Shown here in pieces: positions 1 to 7,976 of a stretch of 39,300 nucleotides of DNA. The stretch covers positions 1 to 39,300 of the forward strand of contig CAMWNF010000009.1 in NCBI GenBank assembly GCA_947175535.1. Reading direction: 5' to 3'. This stretch comes from an uncultured Bacteroidales bacterium. GTDB lineage: Bacteria; Bacteroidota; Bacteroidia; Bacteroidales; Muribaculaceae. Made by a program: the position numbers and the translations under genes. The notes beneath the pieces are model-generated. The model worked only from the letters and a program-made list of their open reading frames with translations, was not told the DNA's origin and ran no database searches. The stretch's first letter is position 1. Every line of letters starts with the position of its first letter.

Positions 1-639
1 TTCAGAGCCGTTTTGCCTTTCGAAAGAAAACATTATGTCTGTCGGTTCGGAGTTGTCCTCACCATTACCGAAAAACAGCTTGCCGTGCATACCGGAAAGT
101 GCTCCGTCAATCGAACTAACAAGATGACTGTTTTTCACATGCTTAATCTCTACGGAGTAGCGGCAGACAGCTTCCGCCATTGGGACAACAATTTTGTTAT
201 CCTTTATGGCTATCTCGTCGATATAGGAAATCCATAGCGAATCAGGAGCAAAGCAAAGAGGGCGATCAGTCTTTGACGAAAGACCCTGCTGCTCGTATGA
301 GTCACGCAAGGCTATTTCAAAATCTTCAGCTCTGCCTGAATTGTTGATTTTCACAGTATTATTATCAGAATTAACGGCAATGGCAGTATAAGCGTCGGGC
401 ACAACGAGAATTTTGCCGCCGTTTTTATCCTCGAATTCGTGACGACGATAACCATCTTTTGAGAAAAGATAGAGGCTCATAGTCTGCGGATTAGCGTCGG
501 GACACTCTGACCAATCGAAGACTACGTCGACAGGTATGCGGTCGTGGTTGTGATCGAAGCACAATTCCTGTTGATTGTAACAAGATGAGAGGGGCAGCAT
601 TGCTAAAGATGTGATAACCATGATTATAGTAGATTTCAT
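1..639 (-). CDS. DUF5119 domain lipoprotein (3' end cut by window edge)
   Basis: Reading leftward from an ATG at 639, 213 codons stay open to the window edge, so the C-terminus is missing. The product starts MKSTIIMVITSLAML and has a lipobox ending in Cys20 (LPLSSC), so it should be an outer-membrane-directed lipoprotein. The stretch after the lipobox (YNQQELCFDHNH, then VFDWSECPDANPQTMSLYLF) matches my memory of DUF5119, a family found beside DUF3575 and Mfa-type fimbrilin genes in Bacteroidales. The start overlaps the stop of the upstream DUF3575 gene as ATGA and is preceded by an unusually good Shine-Dalgarno (GGAGGTGA at 650-643), so translation is probably coupled. A role in fimbria or surface-structure assembly is inferred from the family neighbourhood only. 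Confidence 0.8.
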   Translation of the reverse strand, partial: MKSTIIMVITSLAMLPLSSCYNQQELCFDHNHDRIPVDVVFDWSECPDANPQTMSLYLFSKDGYRRHEFEDKNGGKILVVPDAYTAIAVNSDNNTVKINNSGRAEDFEIALRDSYEQQGLSSKTDRPLCFAPDSLWISYIDEIAIKDNKIVVPMAEAVCRYSVEIKHVKNSHLVSSIDGALSGMHGKLFFGNGEDNSEPTDIMFSFERQNGSE

Positions 640-1886
640 CGCTCACCTCCCTTTCTTATTATATATATGAGTGATATATCTGCCTTTACCGGTCCGAAGT
701 AACGACGCTGACGGGTCGACTCCCATACACTATGACCGTCAATAATTCGATATGTATTATAGCGTCCTGCCATATAACCTACGCTCAATGAAAAATCGAG
801 ACTTAACCGAGACGAAATTTTCATAGCGTAGCCATACTCCGCACCAAGTGTCCATGAAGGATTATCGAGGAAAGATGCACCCGAGCCTCCACTAAGCTGT
901 CCTTTCCCTCCGAAACTGAAATCATAACGGAACAGACTGCCGATGAGACCGACGTGATGGCCACGCATGTTACTGCCTGAAAAATACCTTTTAGCTGACA
1001 ATTCGACTCCTTGTATTCGCCAATAGCGACCACGTTCACGCTTACTCCACCACGCATACATTCCCGAAACGCCGAGCGACCATCCATGACCGACTCCGAG
1101 TTCAAAGCCCAGATTGGGCACAGCAAATGCATCATAAAGCAGATTAGTTCGGACAGCTAAATCGAACGGCTTTGATTCTTCCGAATGTAACACTTTTTCA
1201 TTTCGAACCGGGTGTGCATCAATAAGGTAATTGCGGTGAGATACGAGATTGTATTTCGTCGGAGAGACAGTCGATATCTCCGGCAGAGGTCTATTATAGA
1301 TAATTGTAATATGCGATACCCTTAACTGCGGAAATATTGTATCAAGCATGCATCGCCACGCTTCTCCGTCGCCGAGTCTACGAAGTCTGAGTTTACGGCT
1401 ATCTGTCACCACGCCGTCGCCTATAACCCACTCAGGTGTGTCTCTTATGATTGATACCGCTTCGTCTGCATAAGGGATTTCAGATTGGCTAAGTCTGGAT
1501 GTCAGGCCGTCCCAGTCAATGCCGATTGATGAAACACTAAGAGAGATGCTGTCGGGATCAAACAATCCGGCAAGCAATGTGACTGCTGTTTTGGAGCGAT
1601 CTTCCGACAACTGTTTGTTAAATAAAGTATTGCCTTCGGGCGAAGCGCTTGAAACAATATTTATCGCGTGGACGCTGCCTCTACCGTCTGCAAGTTTTTG
1701 CAAATTTTCCAGAGTTCTTGCATTACTATCCAAGTCGGCATCGAGTACCGCACTTCCGATGGGATAATGAAGACTTACACGCAGAGAATCAACAGCAAAT
1801 ACCTTATCAGTTGTACATAACAACAATGCTGTCACGACAATTGCCTGTCTGACAAACCACAAAACTATGTCTTTCGAAAAATGCAA
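636..1886 (-). CDS. DUF3575 domain outer-membrane protein with OmpA-like N-terminal half
   Basis: This 416-residue protein has a hydrophobic N-terminal segment (about residues 8-31, ending VFA) that looks like a signal peptide. The middle has an OmpA-like pattern (SSASPEG...N..LSEDRS, about residues 59-84). From about residue 245 it has the DUF3575 signature (FDLAVRTNLLYDAFAVPNLGFELG) and alternating aromatic strands typical of a small beta-barrel. It lies directly upstream of the DUF5119 lipoprotein with a 4-base ATGA overlap, the usual order in Bacteroidales fimbria-like operons. The start is doubtful: the only upstream start in frame is TTG at 1886, immediately preceded by an in-frame TAG. 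ATGs at 1911 and 1905 behind an AGGAG are in a different frame. Either TTG is used or there is a frameshift near the N-terminus. Confidence 0.78.
   Translation of the reverse strand: MHFSKDIVLWFVRQAIVVTALLLCTTDKVFAVDSLRVSLHYPIGSAVLDADLDSNARTLENLQKLADGRGSVHAINIVSSASPEGNTLFNKQLSEDRSKTAVTLLAGLFDPDSISLSVSSIGIDWDGLTSRLSQSEIPYADEAVSIIRDTPEWVIGDGVVTDSRKLRLRRLGDGEAWRCMLDTIFPQLRVSHITIIYNRPLPEISTVSPTKYNLVSHRNYLIDAHPVRNEKVLHSEESKPFDLAVRTNLLYDAFAVPNLGFELGVGHGWSLGVSGMYAWWSKRERGRYWRIQGVELSAKRYFSGSNMRGHHVGLIGSLFRYDFSFGGKGQLSGGSGASFLDNPSWTLGAEYGYAMKISSRLSLDFSLSVGYMAGRYNTYRIIDGHSVWESTRQRRYFGPVKADISLIYIIRKGGER
643..650 (-). promoter_or_regulatory. Strong Shine-Dalgarno for the DUF5119 gene
   Basis: GGAGGTGA lies inside the last codons of the DUF3575 gene, with GGAGG ending six bases before the ATG at 639. 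Most starts in this window have no SD, as expected for Bacteroidetes, so this one stands out. It fits re-initiation at an ATGA overlap. Confidence 0.6.
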
Positions 1887-1936
1887 CTAAGCGCAGTTTT
1901 ATCATGTCCATCGGCTCCTGATGAAACGTTAATACT

Positions 1937-1971
1937 AAAAACTGCCTTCGCTAAAACAGAAGCGTGAAGCC
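1937..1971 (-). terminator. Intrinsic terminator of the structured RNA
   Basis: On the minus strand GCTT-CA-CGCT, an eight-base loop and AGCG-AAG-GC form a bulged hairpin followed by TTTTT. It lies between the rod-like RNA and the DUF3575 gene, about 50 bases before that gene's start. It could end an independent RNA or act as an attenuator for the operon downstream. Confidence 0.6.
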
Positions 1972-2305
1972 GATTGTTGCTCGCTCCACCGTATGAGGCC
2001 TTCGCATTGCCCAGTCAAACAGAACGAGCAACGGACCCCACGCCGTATGATACGTCCGACTACGCCCGCAGCTCGCGCTGTAAACGCAGGGGAATATAAT
2101 CATACCCATGAGCATCATCGTTGCATGGTCTCCTGTTTGACTGAAAGTTGCGAAGTTTCATACGGTCAGAAACCAAGCGCCAATAACGCTTTTTTAACAT
2201 GTCCACTCCCAATGGTACAAGCCGTTTGAGAGTAACACCCCACCCTTATTAAATCCGTCCTTGTCCCTCCGGACAATCTTCCACAGAAACGGCGTGGGTG
2301 AGATT
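1937..2305 (-). ncRNA. Candidate structured ncRNA with long rod-like fold (6S-like shape)
   Basis: No protein gene fits this stretch. On the minus strand nested complementary segments form one extended rod: 2158-2166 with 1988-1996 (9 bp), 2150-2155 with 2000-2005 (6 bp), 2133-2143 with 2012-2022 (11 bp), 2119-2124 with 2028-2033 (6 bp) and 2099-2105 with 2045-2051 (7 bp). It is capped by CAGC-GCGA-GCTG, a GNRA-type tetraloop. An internal loop of roughly 11 by 13 bases lies near the middle. The rod is about 180 nt, the size and shape of 6S RNA. The upstream part has further hairpins (2261-2276; 2287-2293 with 2221-2227). A consensus promoter precedes it and a terminator follows. I found no RNase P, tmRNA or SRP landmarks. 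Relation to the Bacteroidales-1 (6S-like) family is possible but not shown. Confidence 0.55.
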
Positions 2306-2311
2306 TGATTA

Positions 2312-2342
2312 CAAAATTATAATGATTTTTTGTTTTTACAAG
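2312..2342 (-). promoter_or_regulatory. Promoter for the structured RNA
   Basis: Minus strand: CTTG at 2342-2339, a 19-base spacer and TAATTTTG at 2319-2312, matching the Bacteroidetes housekeeping consensus TTTG-N19-TAnnTTTG. Transcription would begin near 2305. Confidence 0.65.
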
Positions 2343-2431
2343 CGAATATCGGGATTTTAACAATTTTGCTGACAATTTACCATATTCAATAATCCGTGCC
2401 ATGTAAATTAATATTGAAACAGCAATAATTT

Positions 2432-2462
2432 TTTAGTACTACATAAATTATCACTACTTTTG
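2432..2462 (+). promoter_or_regulatory. Promoter for the patatin gene
   Basis: A TACTTTTG -7 box lies at 2455-2462 with a T-rich, imperfect -33 region at 2432-2435. The -7 box overlaps a TTG at 2460 that could be taken as an upstream in-frame start, which argues that translation begins at the ATG at 2484. Confidence 0.55.
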
Positions 2463-2483
2463 TATTATAAAAATGTGCTTTGT

Positions 2484-3296
2484 ATGTCAGAAGAAATTAA
2501 ACATAAGCTCGGAGTCGCTTTAAGCGGTGGCGGAGCAAGAGGTTTCGCCCATGTCGGCGCTCTTATGGCGATTGAAGAGGCAGGATTAAAGCCCGACATA
2601 ATCGCCGGTGTCAGTGCCGGTTCGGTGATTGCTGTGCTTTATGCAGCAGGGGTTCCTTTCGACGAAATGACCAAGATATTTGAGAAAAAGGGCTTTACTG
2701 ACTTTGCAAGTATGAGCATGGGCGACGGTGGTCTGATGCGCATCGACAAGTTCAAAAAATGCATCATGCAGACTATCAACAAATTCGGCACATACAAAAC
2801 ATTCGAAGACCTCCGTATTCCAACCTATGTCGGCGTCACCGACCTCGATCACGGTTGCGAAGCCGAATTTCATTCCGGCCCGATCGGCGAACGCATGGTC
2901 GCATCGTGTTCGATACCTATAATTTTCAAACCTATCAAGATAGAAGGAGTCAACTATGTCGACGGCGGCGTAGTGCGTAATCACCCGGCATGGATTATCC
3001 GCGACAAATGTGAGACACTTATCGGCGTGAATGTCAGCCCGATGCGCACTCCTGGAAAAGCGACTTCGATGATCGACGTAGCGATGCGAACATATAACCT
3101 TATGGCTAAAGCAAATCAGGGCGCAGATATGGCGCTGTGCGACATATCGGTCCAGACACCGGAACTGTCGAGCTATAAGGTCTTCGACCTCACCAACATA
3201 AAAGCCGTTGTAACAAGCGGTTATATTCACACTCGCCGTGCGCTCAAAGATGCCGGAGTGTGGAAAAAGAAAACCAAAGCCAAACAAGAATCATGA
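2484..3296 (+). CDS. Patatin-like phospholipase
   Basis: The 270-residue protein carries the full patatin signature: the glycine-rich oxyanion loop GGGARG (15-20), the nucleophile elbow GVSAG (42-46, Ser44) and the second dyad residue in DGG (Asp160). Patatin family enzymes are Ser-Asp dyad lipid acyl hydrolases. No signal peptide or barrel is present, so it is probably cytoplasmic or peripheral. An in-frame TTG at 2460 would add eight residues, but it lies inside the promoter box, so ATG 2484 was chosen. The stop overlaps the start of the GH13 gene by four bases, making a two-gene operon. The substrate cannot be read from the sequence. Confidence 0.92.
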   Translation: MSEEIKHKLGVALSGGGARGFAHVGALMAIEEAGLKPDIIAGVSAGSVIAVLYAAGVPFDEMTKIFEKKGFTDFASMSMGDGGLMRIDKFKKCIMQTINKFGTYKTFEDLRIPTYVGVTDLDHGCEAEFHSGPIGERMVASCSIPIIFKPIKIEGVNYVDGGVVRNHPAWIIRDKCETLIGVNVSPMRTPGKATSMIDVAMRTYNLMAKANQGADMALCDISVQTPELSSYKVFDLTNIKAVVTSGYIHTRRALKDAGVWKKKTKAKQES

Positions 3297-4990
3297 GCGT
3301 TAAACCTATTATATATCAGCTTCTCCCCCGTCTTTATACAAATTATTGTCCCACTCCTGTCCATAACGGAACTCTTGAGCAGAACGGCTCGGGAAAACTC
3401 AATGCGATTACCGACCGTGTGCTACGCGACATAAAGTCGCTCGGCACGACCCATGTATGGTACACCGGGGTCATCGAGCATGCTCACGATGCAGACTACA
3501 CTGCTTACGGCATCCGCCGTCACAACCGCCACGTGGTCAAAGGTCACGCCGGCAGTCCTTACGCGATAACCGACTATTATGACATCGACCCCGATCTGGC
3601 TGTTGACGTCGACCACCGCATCGAAGAGTTCGAGGCTCTCGTCGAACGCACCCACAAAGCGGGGATGAAAGTCATTATCGACTTCGTTCCCAACCATGTT
3701 GCCCGCGAATACTACTCCGACGCAAAGCCTGTCGGTATCGAAGACCTCGGTCAGGGCGACAATCACGACATGTTTTTCTCGCCGACAAATAATTTCTACT
3801 ATATCCCCCGCCAGCAGTTCGCTCCGCATGTCGAAATGGGACACGGCGAGGATGCCTACGTCGAATTTCCAGCAAAAGCTTCGGGAAACGACTGTTTCAA
3901 CGCTTTTCCGGGCGTAAACGACTGGTATGACACCGTAAAACTTAACTACGGAGTAGACCCTTGGAACGGTAGCAAACATTTCGACCCTATACCTCCGACG
4001 TGGATGAAAATGCTTCATATCCTCAGATATTGGGCTGCCAAAGGTGTCGACGGTTTCAGATGCGACATGGTCCACATGGTTCCTGTCGAATTCTGGAAAT
4101 GGGCGATATCAAACGTCCGTCGTTCCTACCCCGATGTTATCTTTATAGCTGAAATATATGACGTCGCTTTATATCGACCCTATATAGAAGCAGGCTTCGA
4201 CTACCTCTATGATAAGGTCAACCTATATGACACATTGCGTGCGGTCGAATGTAACGATGTGTCTGCCGCGCAGATTACGTCTTGCTGGCAGACCGTCGAA
4301 GGTATAGGCGACAAGATGCTCAACTTCCTTGAAAACCACGACGAACAGCGCTTTGCCTCGCCCCAATATGCCGGTGACGCTCATCGCGTAATGCCTTCGC
4401 TCATAGTCAGCTCGATGCTTAACACCGGCCCTATGATGATCTATGCAGGTCAGGAACTCGGCGAGGCAGCCCTTGACTCGGAAGGTTACAGCGGTTATGA
4501 CGGACGCACAACGATTTTTGATTATTGGAGCATTCCAAGCATCCGTGCTCATCTTAACGGAGGTAAATGCAACGGCGAACTCCCCGATAATATAAAGCGC
4601 CTGCGCGACAGCTATGCCAAGGTGCTCAAGATGTGCAACGCTGAAAAAGCTCTCAGCGAAGGTCGCTTCTTCGACCTCATGTATGCCAACTACGAGAATC
4701 CGCGCCTCGACCCCCACCGCAACTATGTCTTCCTGCGCGCGACCGACGACGAACTGCTGTTGATTGCCGTAAATTTCGGCAATGAAGATAAGGACATGGC
4801 AGTCAACATTCCCCGCCACGCCTTCGATACACTTGGCTTTCCTGAAGGCAAGGCGCGCATGAAAGAACTGCTGCTCGGAGGTCGCGCCGTAGCTAAAGAA
4901 TTACGTTCCGACCGACCGTTCGAACTGAAAGTGCCGGCTCACGGCGCCGCAATATGGAAAGTAAGTCGCAACGGCATCAGCGAAGAATGA
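3293..4990 (+). CDS. GH13 alpha-amylase family glycosidase
   Basis: All four conserved GH13 regions are present in a 565-residue protein: DFVPNH (130-135), GFRCD with nucleophile Asp258, the acid/base in AEIYD (Glu287) and ENHD with Asp350. A beta-rich C-terminal domain follows. No signal peptide is evident, so it probably works in the cytoplasm on alpha-glucans or maltodextrins. The start is the ATG at 3293, in an ATGA overlap with the patatin stop; a reading frame extends upstream but lies inside the patatin gene. Exact specificity (amylase, maltogenic, debranching) cannot be told from the sequence. The pairing with a patatin looks like shared transcription rather than a pathway. Confidence 0.9.
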   Translation: MSVKPIIYQLLPRLYTNYCPTPVHNGTLEQNGSGKLNAITDRVLRDIKSLGTTHVWYTGVIEHAHDADYTAYGIRRHNRHVVKGHAGSPYAITDYYDIDPDLAVDVDHRIEEFEALVERTHKAGMKVIIDFVPNHVAREYYSDAKPVGIEDLGQGDNHDMFFSPTNNFYYIPRQQFAPHVEMGHGEDAYVEFPAKASGNDCFNAFPGVNDWYDTVKLNYGVDPWNGSKHFDPIPPTWMKMLHILRYWAAKGVDGFRCDMVHMVPVEFWKWAISNVRRSYPDVIFIAEIYDVALYRPYIEAGFDYLYDKVNLYDTLRAVECNDVSAAQITSCWQTVEGIGDKMLNFLENHDEQRFASPQYAGDAHRVMPSLIVSSMLNTGPMMIYAGQELGEAALDSEGYSGYDGRTTIFDYWSIPSIRAHLNGGKCNGELPDNIKRLRDSYAKVLKMCNAEKALSEGRFFDLMYANYENPRLDPHRNYVFLRATDDELLLIAVNFGNEDKDMAVNIPRHAFDTLGFPEGKARMKELLLGGRAVAKELRSDRPFELKVPAHGAAIWKVSRNGISEE

Positions 4991-5050
4991 TTTTTTAAGC
5001 TCTATGTGAAAAAATCGGACCTGACAGGCTCAAAAACGACAAAAAAAGCC

Positions 5051-5058
5051 TAACTTTG
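5051..5058 (+). promoter_or_regulatory. Likely -7 box for prs
   Basis: TAACTTTG fits TAnnTTTG and lies 36 bases before the prs ATG. The -33 region is poor. AGGCT (5026-5030) and AGCCT (5048-5052) form a short inverted repeat around the spacer that could serve as an operator. Confidence 0.5.
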
Positions 5059-5094
5059 CACGCGGAAAAAGTATTCTTCATCATTTCATAAATC

Positions 5095-6039
5095 ATGGAT
5101 AACTCCCTACCCCCTTTCAAAATCTTTGCCGGCACTAACTCTCACTACATGGCGGAAGAGATTTGCAAAAATCTTGGTGTCGAACTTGGCAAGATGAACA
5201 TCCAGCACTTCGCTGACGGCGAATTTGAAGTATCGTTTGAAGAATCGATACGTGGCTGCGAGGTTTATCTCGTTCAGTCAACCTTCCCTAACAGCGACAA
5301 CCTCATGGAGCTGCTGCTCATGATTGATGCCGCAAAACGTGCGTCTGCGAAATCAATTATCGCAGTTATGCCTTACTTCGGATGGGCTCGTCAGGACCGC
5401 AAGGATAAACCGCGTGTGTCGATTGCAGCCAAACTCGTCGCTGACCTTCTGATGACCGCAGGCGTTAACCGCGTAATCACGATGGACCTCCACGCTGACC
5501 AGATTCAGGGTTTCTTCAACGTCCCCGTCGATCACCTCTACGCTTCGTCGGTGTTCATTCCTTACATTCAGTCGCTCGGTCTCGACAACATGGTTATCGC
5601 TACTCCCGACGTAGGCGGTGCGAAACGCGCCAACAGCTACGCCAAATATCTCGACCTGCCCCTTGTGCTTTGCCATAAGCAGCGTGCAAAGGCGAACGTC
5701 GTTGCCAAGATGACCGTTATCGGTGATGTGAAAGACAAGAACGTTATCCTTATCGACGACATGTGTGACACAGCAGGAACAATCGTCAAGGCAGCTCAGC
5801 TGATGATTGACAACGGTGCGAAATCTGTCCGCGCTCTCTGCTCACATGCTATCATGAGCGATCCTGCAACTGACCGCGTCAACGAAAGCCCGCTCACTGA
5901 AATGATTTTCACAAATTCAATCCCCTATCGCAAACACTGCGACAAATGCACGATCATTTCCGTTGCCAAACTTTTCGCCGACACTATCCGCCGCGTTCAC
6001 GACAACGAATCTATTTCTTCCCAATACCTCATTAAATAA
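5095..6039 (+). CDS. prs: Ribose-phosphate pyrophosphokinase
   Basis: PRPP synthase transfers pyrophosphate from ATP to ribose 5-phosphate, feeding purine, pyrimidine, histidine, tryptophan and NAD synthesis. The 314-residue length is normal. Landmarks are FADGEF (39-44), the flexible-loop region RQDRKDKPR (99-107), DLHADQIQGFF (131-141) and the PRPP-binding loop VILIDDMCDTAGT (217-229). It has its own TAACTTTG promoter and is followed by a strong bidirectional terminator, so it is probably monocistronic. The start follows from the conserved N-terminus (KIFAGTNSHYMAEEI). Confidence 0.97.
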   Translation: MDNSLPPFKIFAGTNSHYMAEEICKNLGVELGKMNIQHFADGEFEVSFEESIRGCEVYLVQSTFPNSDNLMELLLMIDAAKRASAKSIIAVMPYFGWARQDRKDKPRVSIAAKLVADLLMTAGVNRVITMDLHADQIQGFFNVPVDHLYASSVFIPYIQSLGLDNMVIATPDVGGAKRANSYAKYLDLPLVLCHKQRAKANVVAKMTVIGDVKDKNVILIDDMCDTAGTIVKAAQLMIDNGAKSVRALCSHAIMSDPATDRVNESPLTEMIFTNSIPYRKHCDKCTIISVAKLFADTIRRVHDNESISSQYLIK

Positions 6040-6065
6040 GGTTTCCAATTCACACATACACAAAA

Positions 6066-6103
6066 AAACTCCGCATCCTTCAACGAAAGATGCGGAGTTT
6101 TTA
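6066..6103. terminator. Bidirectional terminator between prs and the glycosyltransferase
   Basis: ACTCCGCATC (6068-6077) and GATGCGGAGT (6089-6098) form a perfect 10-bp stem with an 11-base loop. T residues follow on the plus strand and seven A residues precede it, so it can stop both convergent transcripts. Confidence 0.9.
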
Positions 6104-6121
6104 TATGGCCTTTCAAAAGAT

Positions 6122-7861
6122 TTATCTACGGTAGAACTTATAGAGCCGCGGCATCTGGTCAAGCATTTTTCGTGGTGAAGCATAACGCTCTTCAAACACA
6201 TATCCTTCTGCCTCGAATTGTGGGAAATATTGCTCCGCATCACGGTCTCCTATCAGCAGGAAACCGCTCTCAGGTTTACGCTTGTAGAAACTCGCCATGC
6301 GGTCTCCGATATAGAAATCTACCTGAAAATAATGGATTGGGTCTCCGGCGGCAAATTCTCCGTGAGAGATAAATTCATAGAGTTCACCTTCTTCCTGCGG
6401 AGCTATCCGATTGATTTCAGCTGTAATACCTTTGACTGATTTGACATTGAGTACAGCCGGTTGATATGCACCTGCCATTGAAAGATATATCGCAATTATT
6501 ATGCCGGAGATTGCGGGGACGATTGTCGATACATCGCATTTCTTTCTCCATTTCGTCCACCATATAACGGCTGCGGCAGGTGAGACAAGCATCCACAACC
6601 AAGCCCAAAAACCTGACAAATCGCCGATTGCATGCATCATGGCGATATTCTGGGCGGCGTGTCGCCCAGTTCCGAACAGGCTGTCAGGAACTATACCGGC
6701 TTTAATGGCGATAAAACAAACAAAAAGCAAACCGGCGATTGCCGCCATGATGTCTCCGAAAACTTTTACTACAGATATTTTATTGCGCGAGACATAAATC
6801 AAAAGTTTCGCGACATAATATGCCACAAAAGGATACATCGGCATCAGATAGACACTGCGTTTACTTTGCGGTATGCAATAAAATACAAATATTGTTGCCG
6901 CTGCTACGGTAGCGAGCAGATTGACAGACGGCATGGTACGGCACATGCGGAACAACTCACGCCATGAGTCAGCTGCAGGGCTGCGTTTGTAACTGCGGTA
7001 TGGCAGCACAAACACTACCATAAGAACAGCCAGCGTCCATGGCACAAAGCCTCCGACAAGCGTAACAATATTATATGGCCACGGATTCACACAAGATTCA
7101 TAACTCATAGTGCTCGTCATGCGTCCGAAATTCTCTTCCAAGACAAGATTGAGAAACTCCTGACCGCCTTGCCCATATGCGGCGACATACCACGCCAATG
7201 GCAACACAAGCGACATCAGAGCCCAAGCAGTCAGCGAGAAAAACGCACGGAAGAAATTAACTCCCCTCAGCAACAAAAATATTCCGATGACAAGACACGG
7301 AATAAGCGTGCCGACCGGACCCTTAGTCAGTGTTCCTATGCTCATCATCAATATGCCGAGCCATGGAACACCTTTCATGCCGCGTTCCCACCATGTATAA
7401 AGCGAATAAATCGCGCCTACAGTTGCAGCAGTGAGAACCATATCGACACGGCAGTTTGCACCGGCTCTGTGAAGTTCGAATGTCGTGAAAGCAATTAGGG
7501 CTGTAGCCAGACCAGTGAGCGGTTCCCTGCGCTTAGCGACAAAAACATATGTCCATACAGTCATTGCAATAAGAGCAATAGCTGACGGGAGACGCGACGT
7601 GAATTCGTTTACAACACCACCGTTAAGCAACGACATTGCTGCAATACACCAATGAAAAAACGGCGGTTTATAAGGTATCTCTCCGCCATTATTGGTCGGC
7701 AAAATCCAGTTTCCACTATCAAGGATGGAGTATGCAACGACAGCCTCTCTGGGCTCGCCTTTTGTATTGAAATCCGCCAAGCCTAAAAAGGGTATCATCA
7801 CCAGCGCACAGACGGCAAGCAATATCCAGGCAGAACGGTCTATTTTGATTTTATTTAACAT
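6122..7861 (-). CDS. ArnT/PMT-type (GT39/GT83 fold) membrane glycosyltransferase
   Basis: The 579-residue polytopic protein has about a dozen hydrophobic segments over the first 450 residues and a soluble C-terminal part. The first loop contains GEPREAV (about 36-42), equivalent to the acidic DEPRY motif of ArnT-like enzymes, followed by ILDSGNWILP and the KPPFFHW motif. These enzymes move a sugar from a polyprenyl-phosphate carrier onto lipid A or a protein on the periplasmic side. The acceptor and sugar cannot be predicted. ATG 7861 has a TATATTTG box upstream (7897-7890). It stands alone, facing prs across a shared terminator. Confidence 0.85.
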   Translation of the reverse strand: MLNKIKIDRSAWILLAVCALVMIPFLGLADFNTKGEPREAVVAYSILDSGNWILPTNNGGEIPYKPPFFHWCIAAMSLLNGGVVNEFTSRLPSAIALIAMTVWTYVFVAKRREPLTGLATALIAFTTFELHRAGANCRVDMVLTAATVGAIYSLYTWWERGMKGVPWLGILMMSIGTLTKGPVGTLIPCLVIGIFLLLRGVNFFRAFFSLTAWALMSLVLPLAWYVAAYGQGGQEFLNLVLEENFGRMTSTMSYESCVNPWPYNIVTLVGGFVPWTLAVLMVVFVLPYRSYKRSPAADSWRELFRMCRTMPSVNLLATVAAATIFVFYCIPQSKRSVYLMPMYPFVAYYVAKLLIYVSRNKISVVKVFGDIMAAIAGLLFVCFIAIKAGIVPDSLFGTGRHAAQNIAMMHAIGDLSGFWAWLWMLVSPAAAVIWWTKWRKKCDVSTIVPAISGIIIAIYLSMAGAYQPAVLNVKSVKGITAEINRIAPQEEGELYEFISHGEFAAGDPIHYFQVDFYIGDRMASFYKRKPESGFLLIGDRDAEQYFPQFEAEGYVFEERYASPRKMLDQMPRLYKFYRR

Positions 7862-7889
7862 ATTTATTCGCTATATATTTATCAATGTG

Positions 7890-7897
7890 CAAATATA
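7890..7897 (-). promoter_or_regulatory. -7 box for the ArnT-like gene
   Basis: Minus-strand TATATTTG fits TAnnTTTG and lies about 28 bases before the ATG at 7861. The -33 region is poor. Confidence 0.45.
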
Positions 7898-7976
7898 CTC
7901 ATTTTTTACACCTTGTCATAATTTATAATAAAAGCAAAGACATTGCGTTATAATATAAGTCCATTTGATATTTACT

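Noticed and set aside
2160-2310. The structured region as RNase P RNA or tmRNA
   Set aside because: The conserved RNase P core motifs, tmRNA tRNA-like ends and tag sequence were not found.
1993-2402. Short open frames on both strands across the rod-like region
   Set aside because: They cross paired segments of the proposed RNA and show no family signature.
2586-3287. Open frame of 233 codons opposite the patatin gene
   Set aside because: It runs antisense through a gene with clear catalytic motifs; the composition reflects the complementary strand and no family is recognised.
3422-4819. Long antisense open frames opposite the GH13 gene (217 and 198 codons)
   Set aside because: They mirror a well-supported glycosidase with all four motifs; no start signals or family features.
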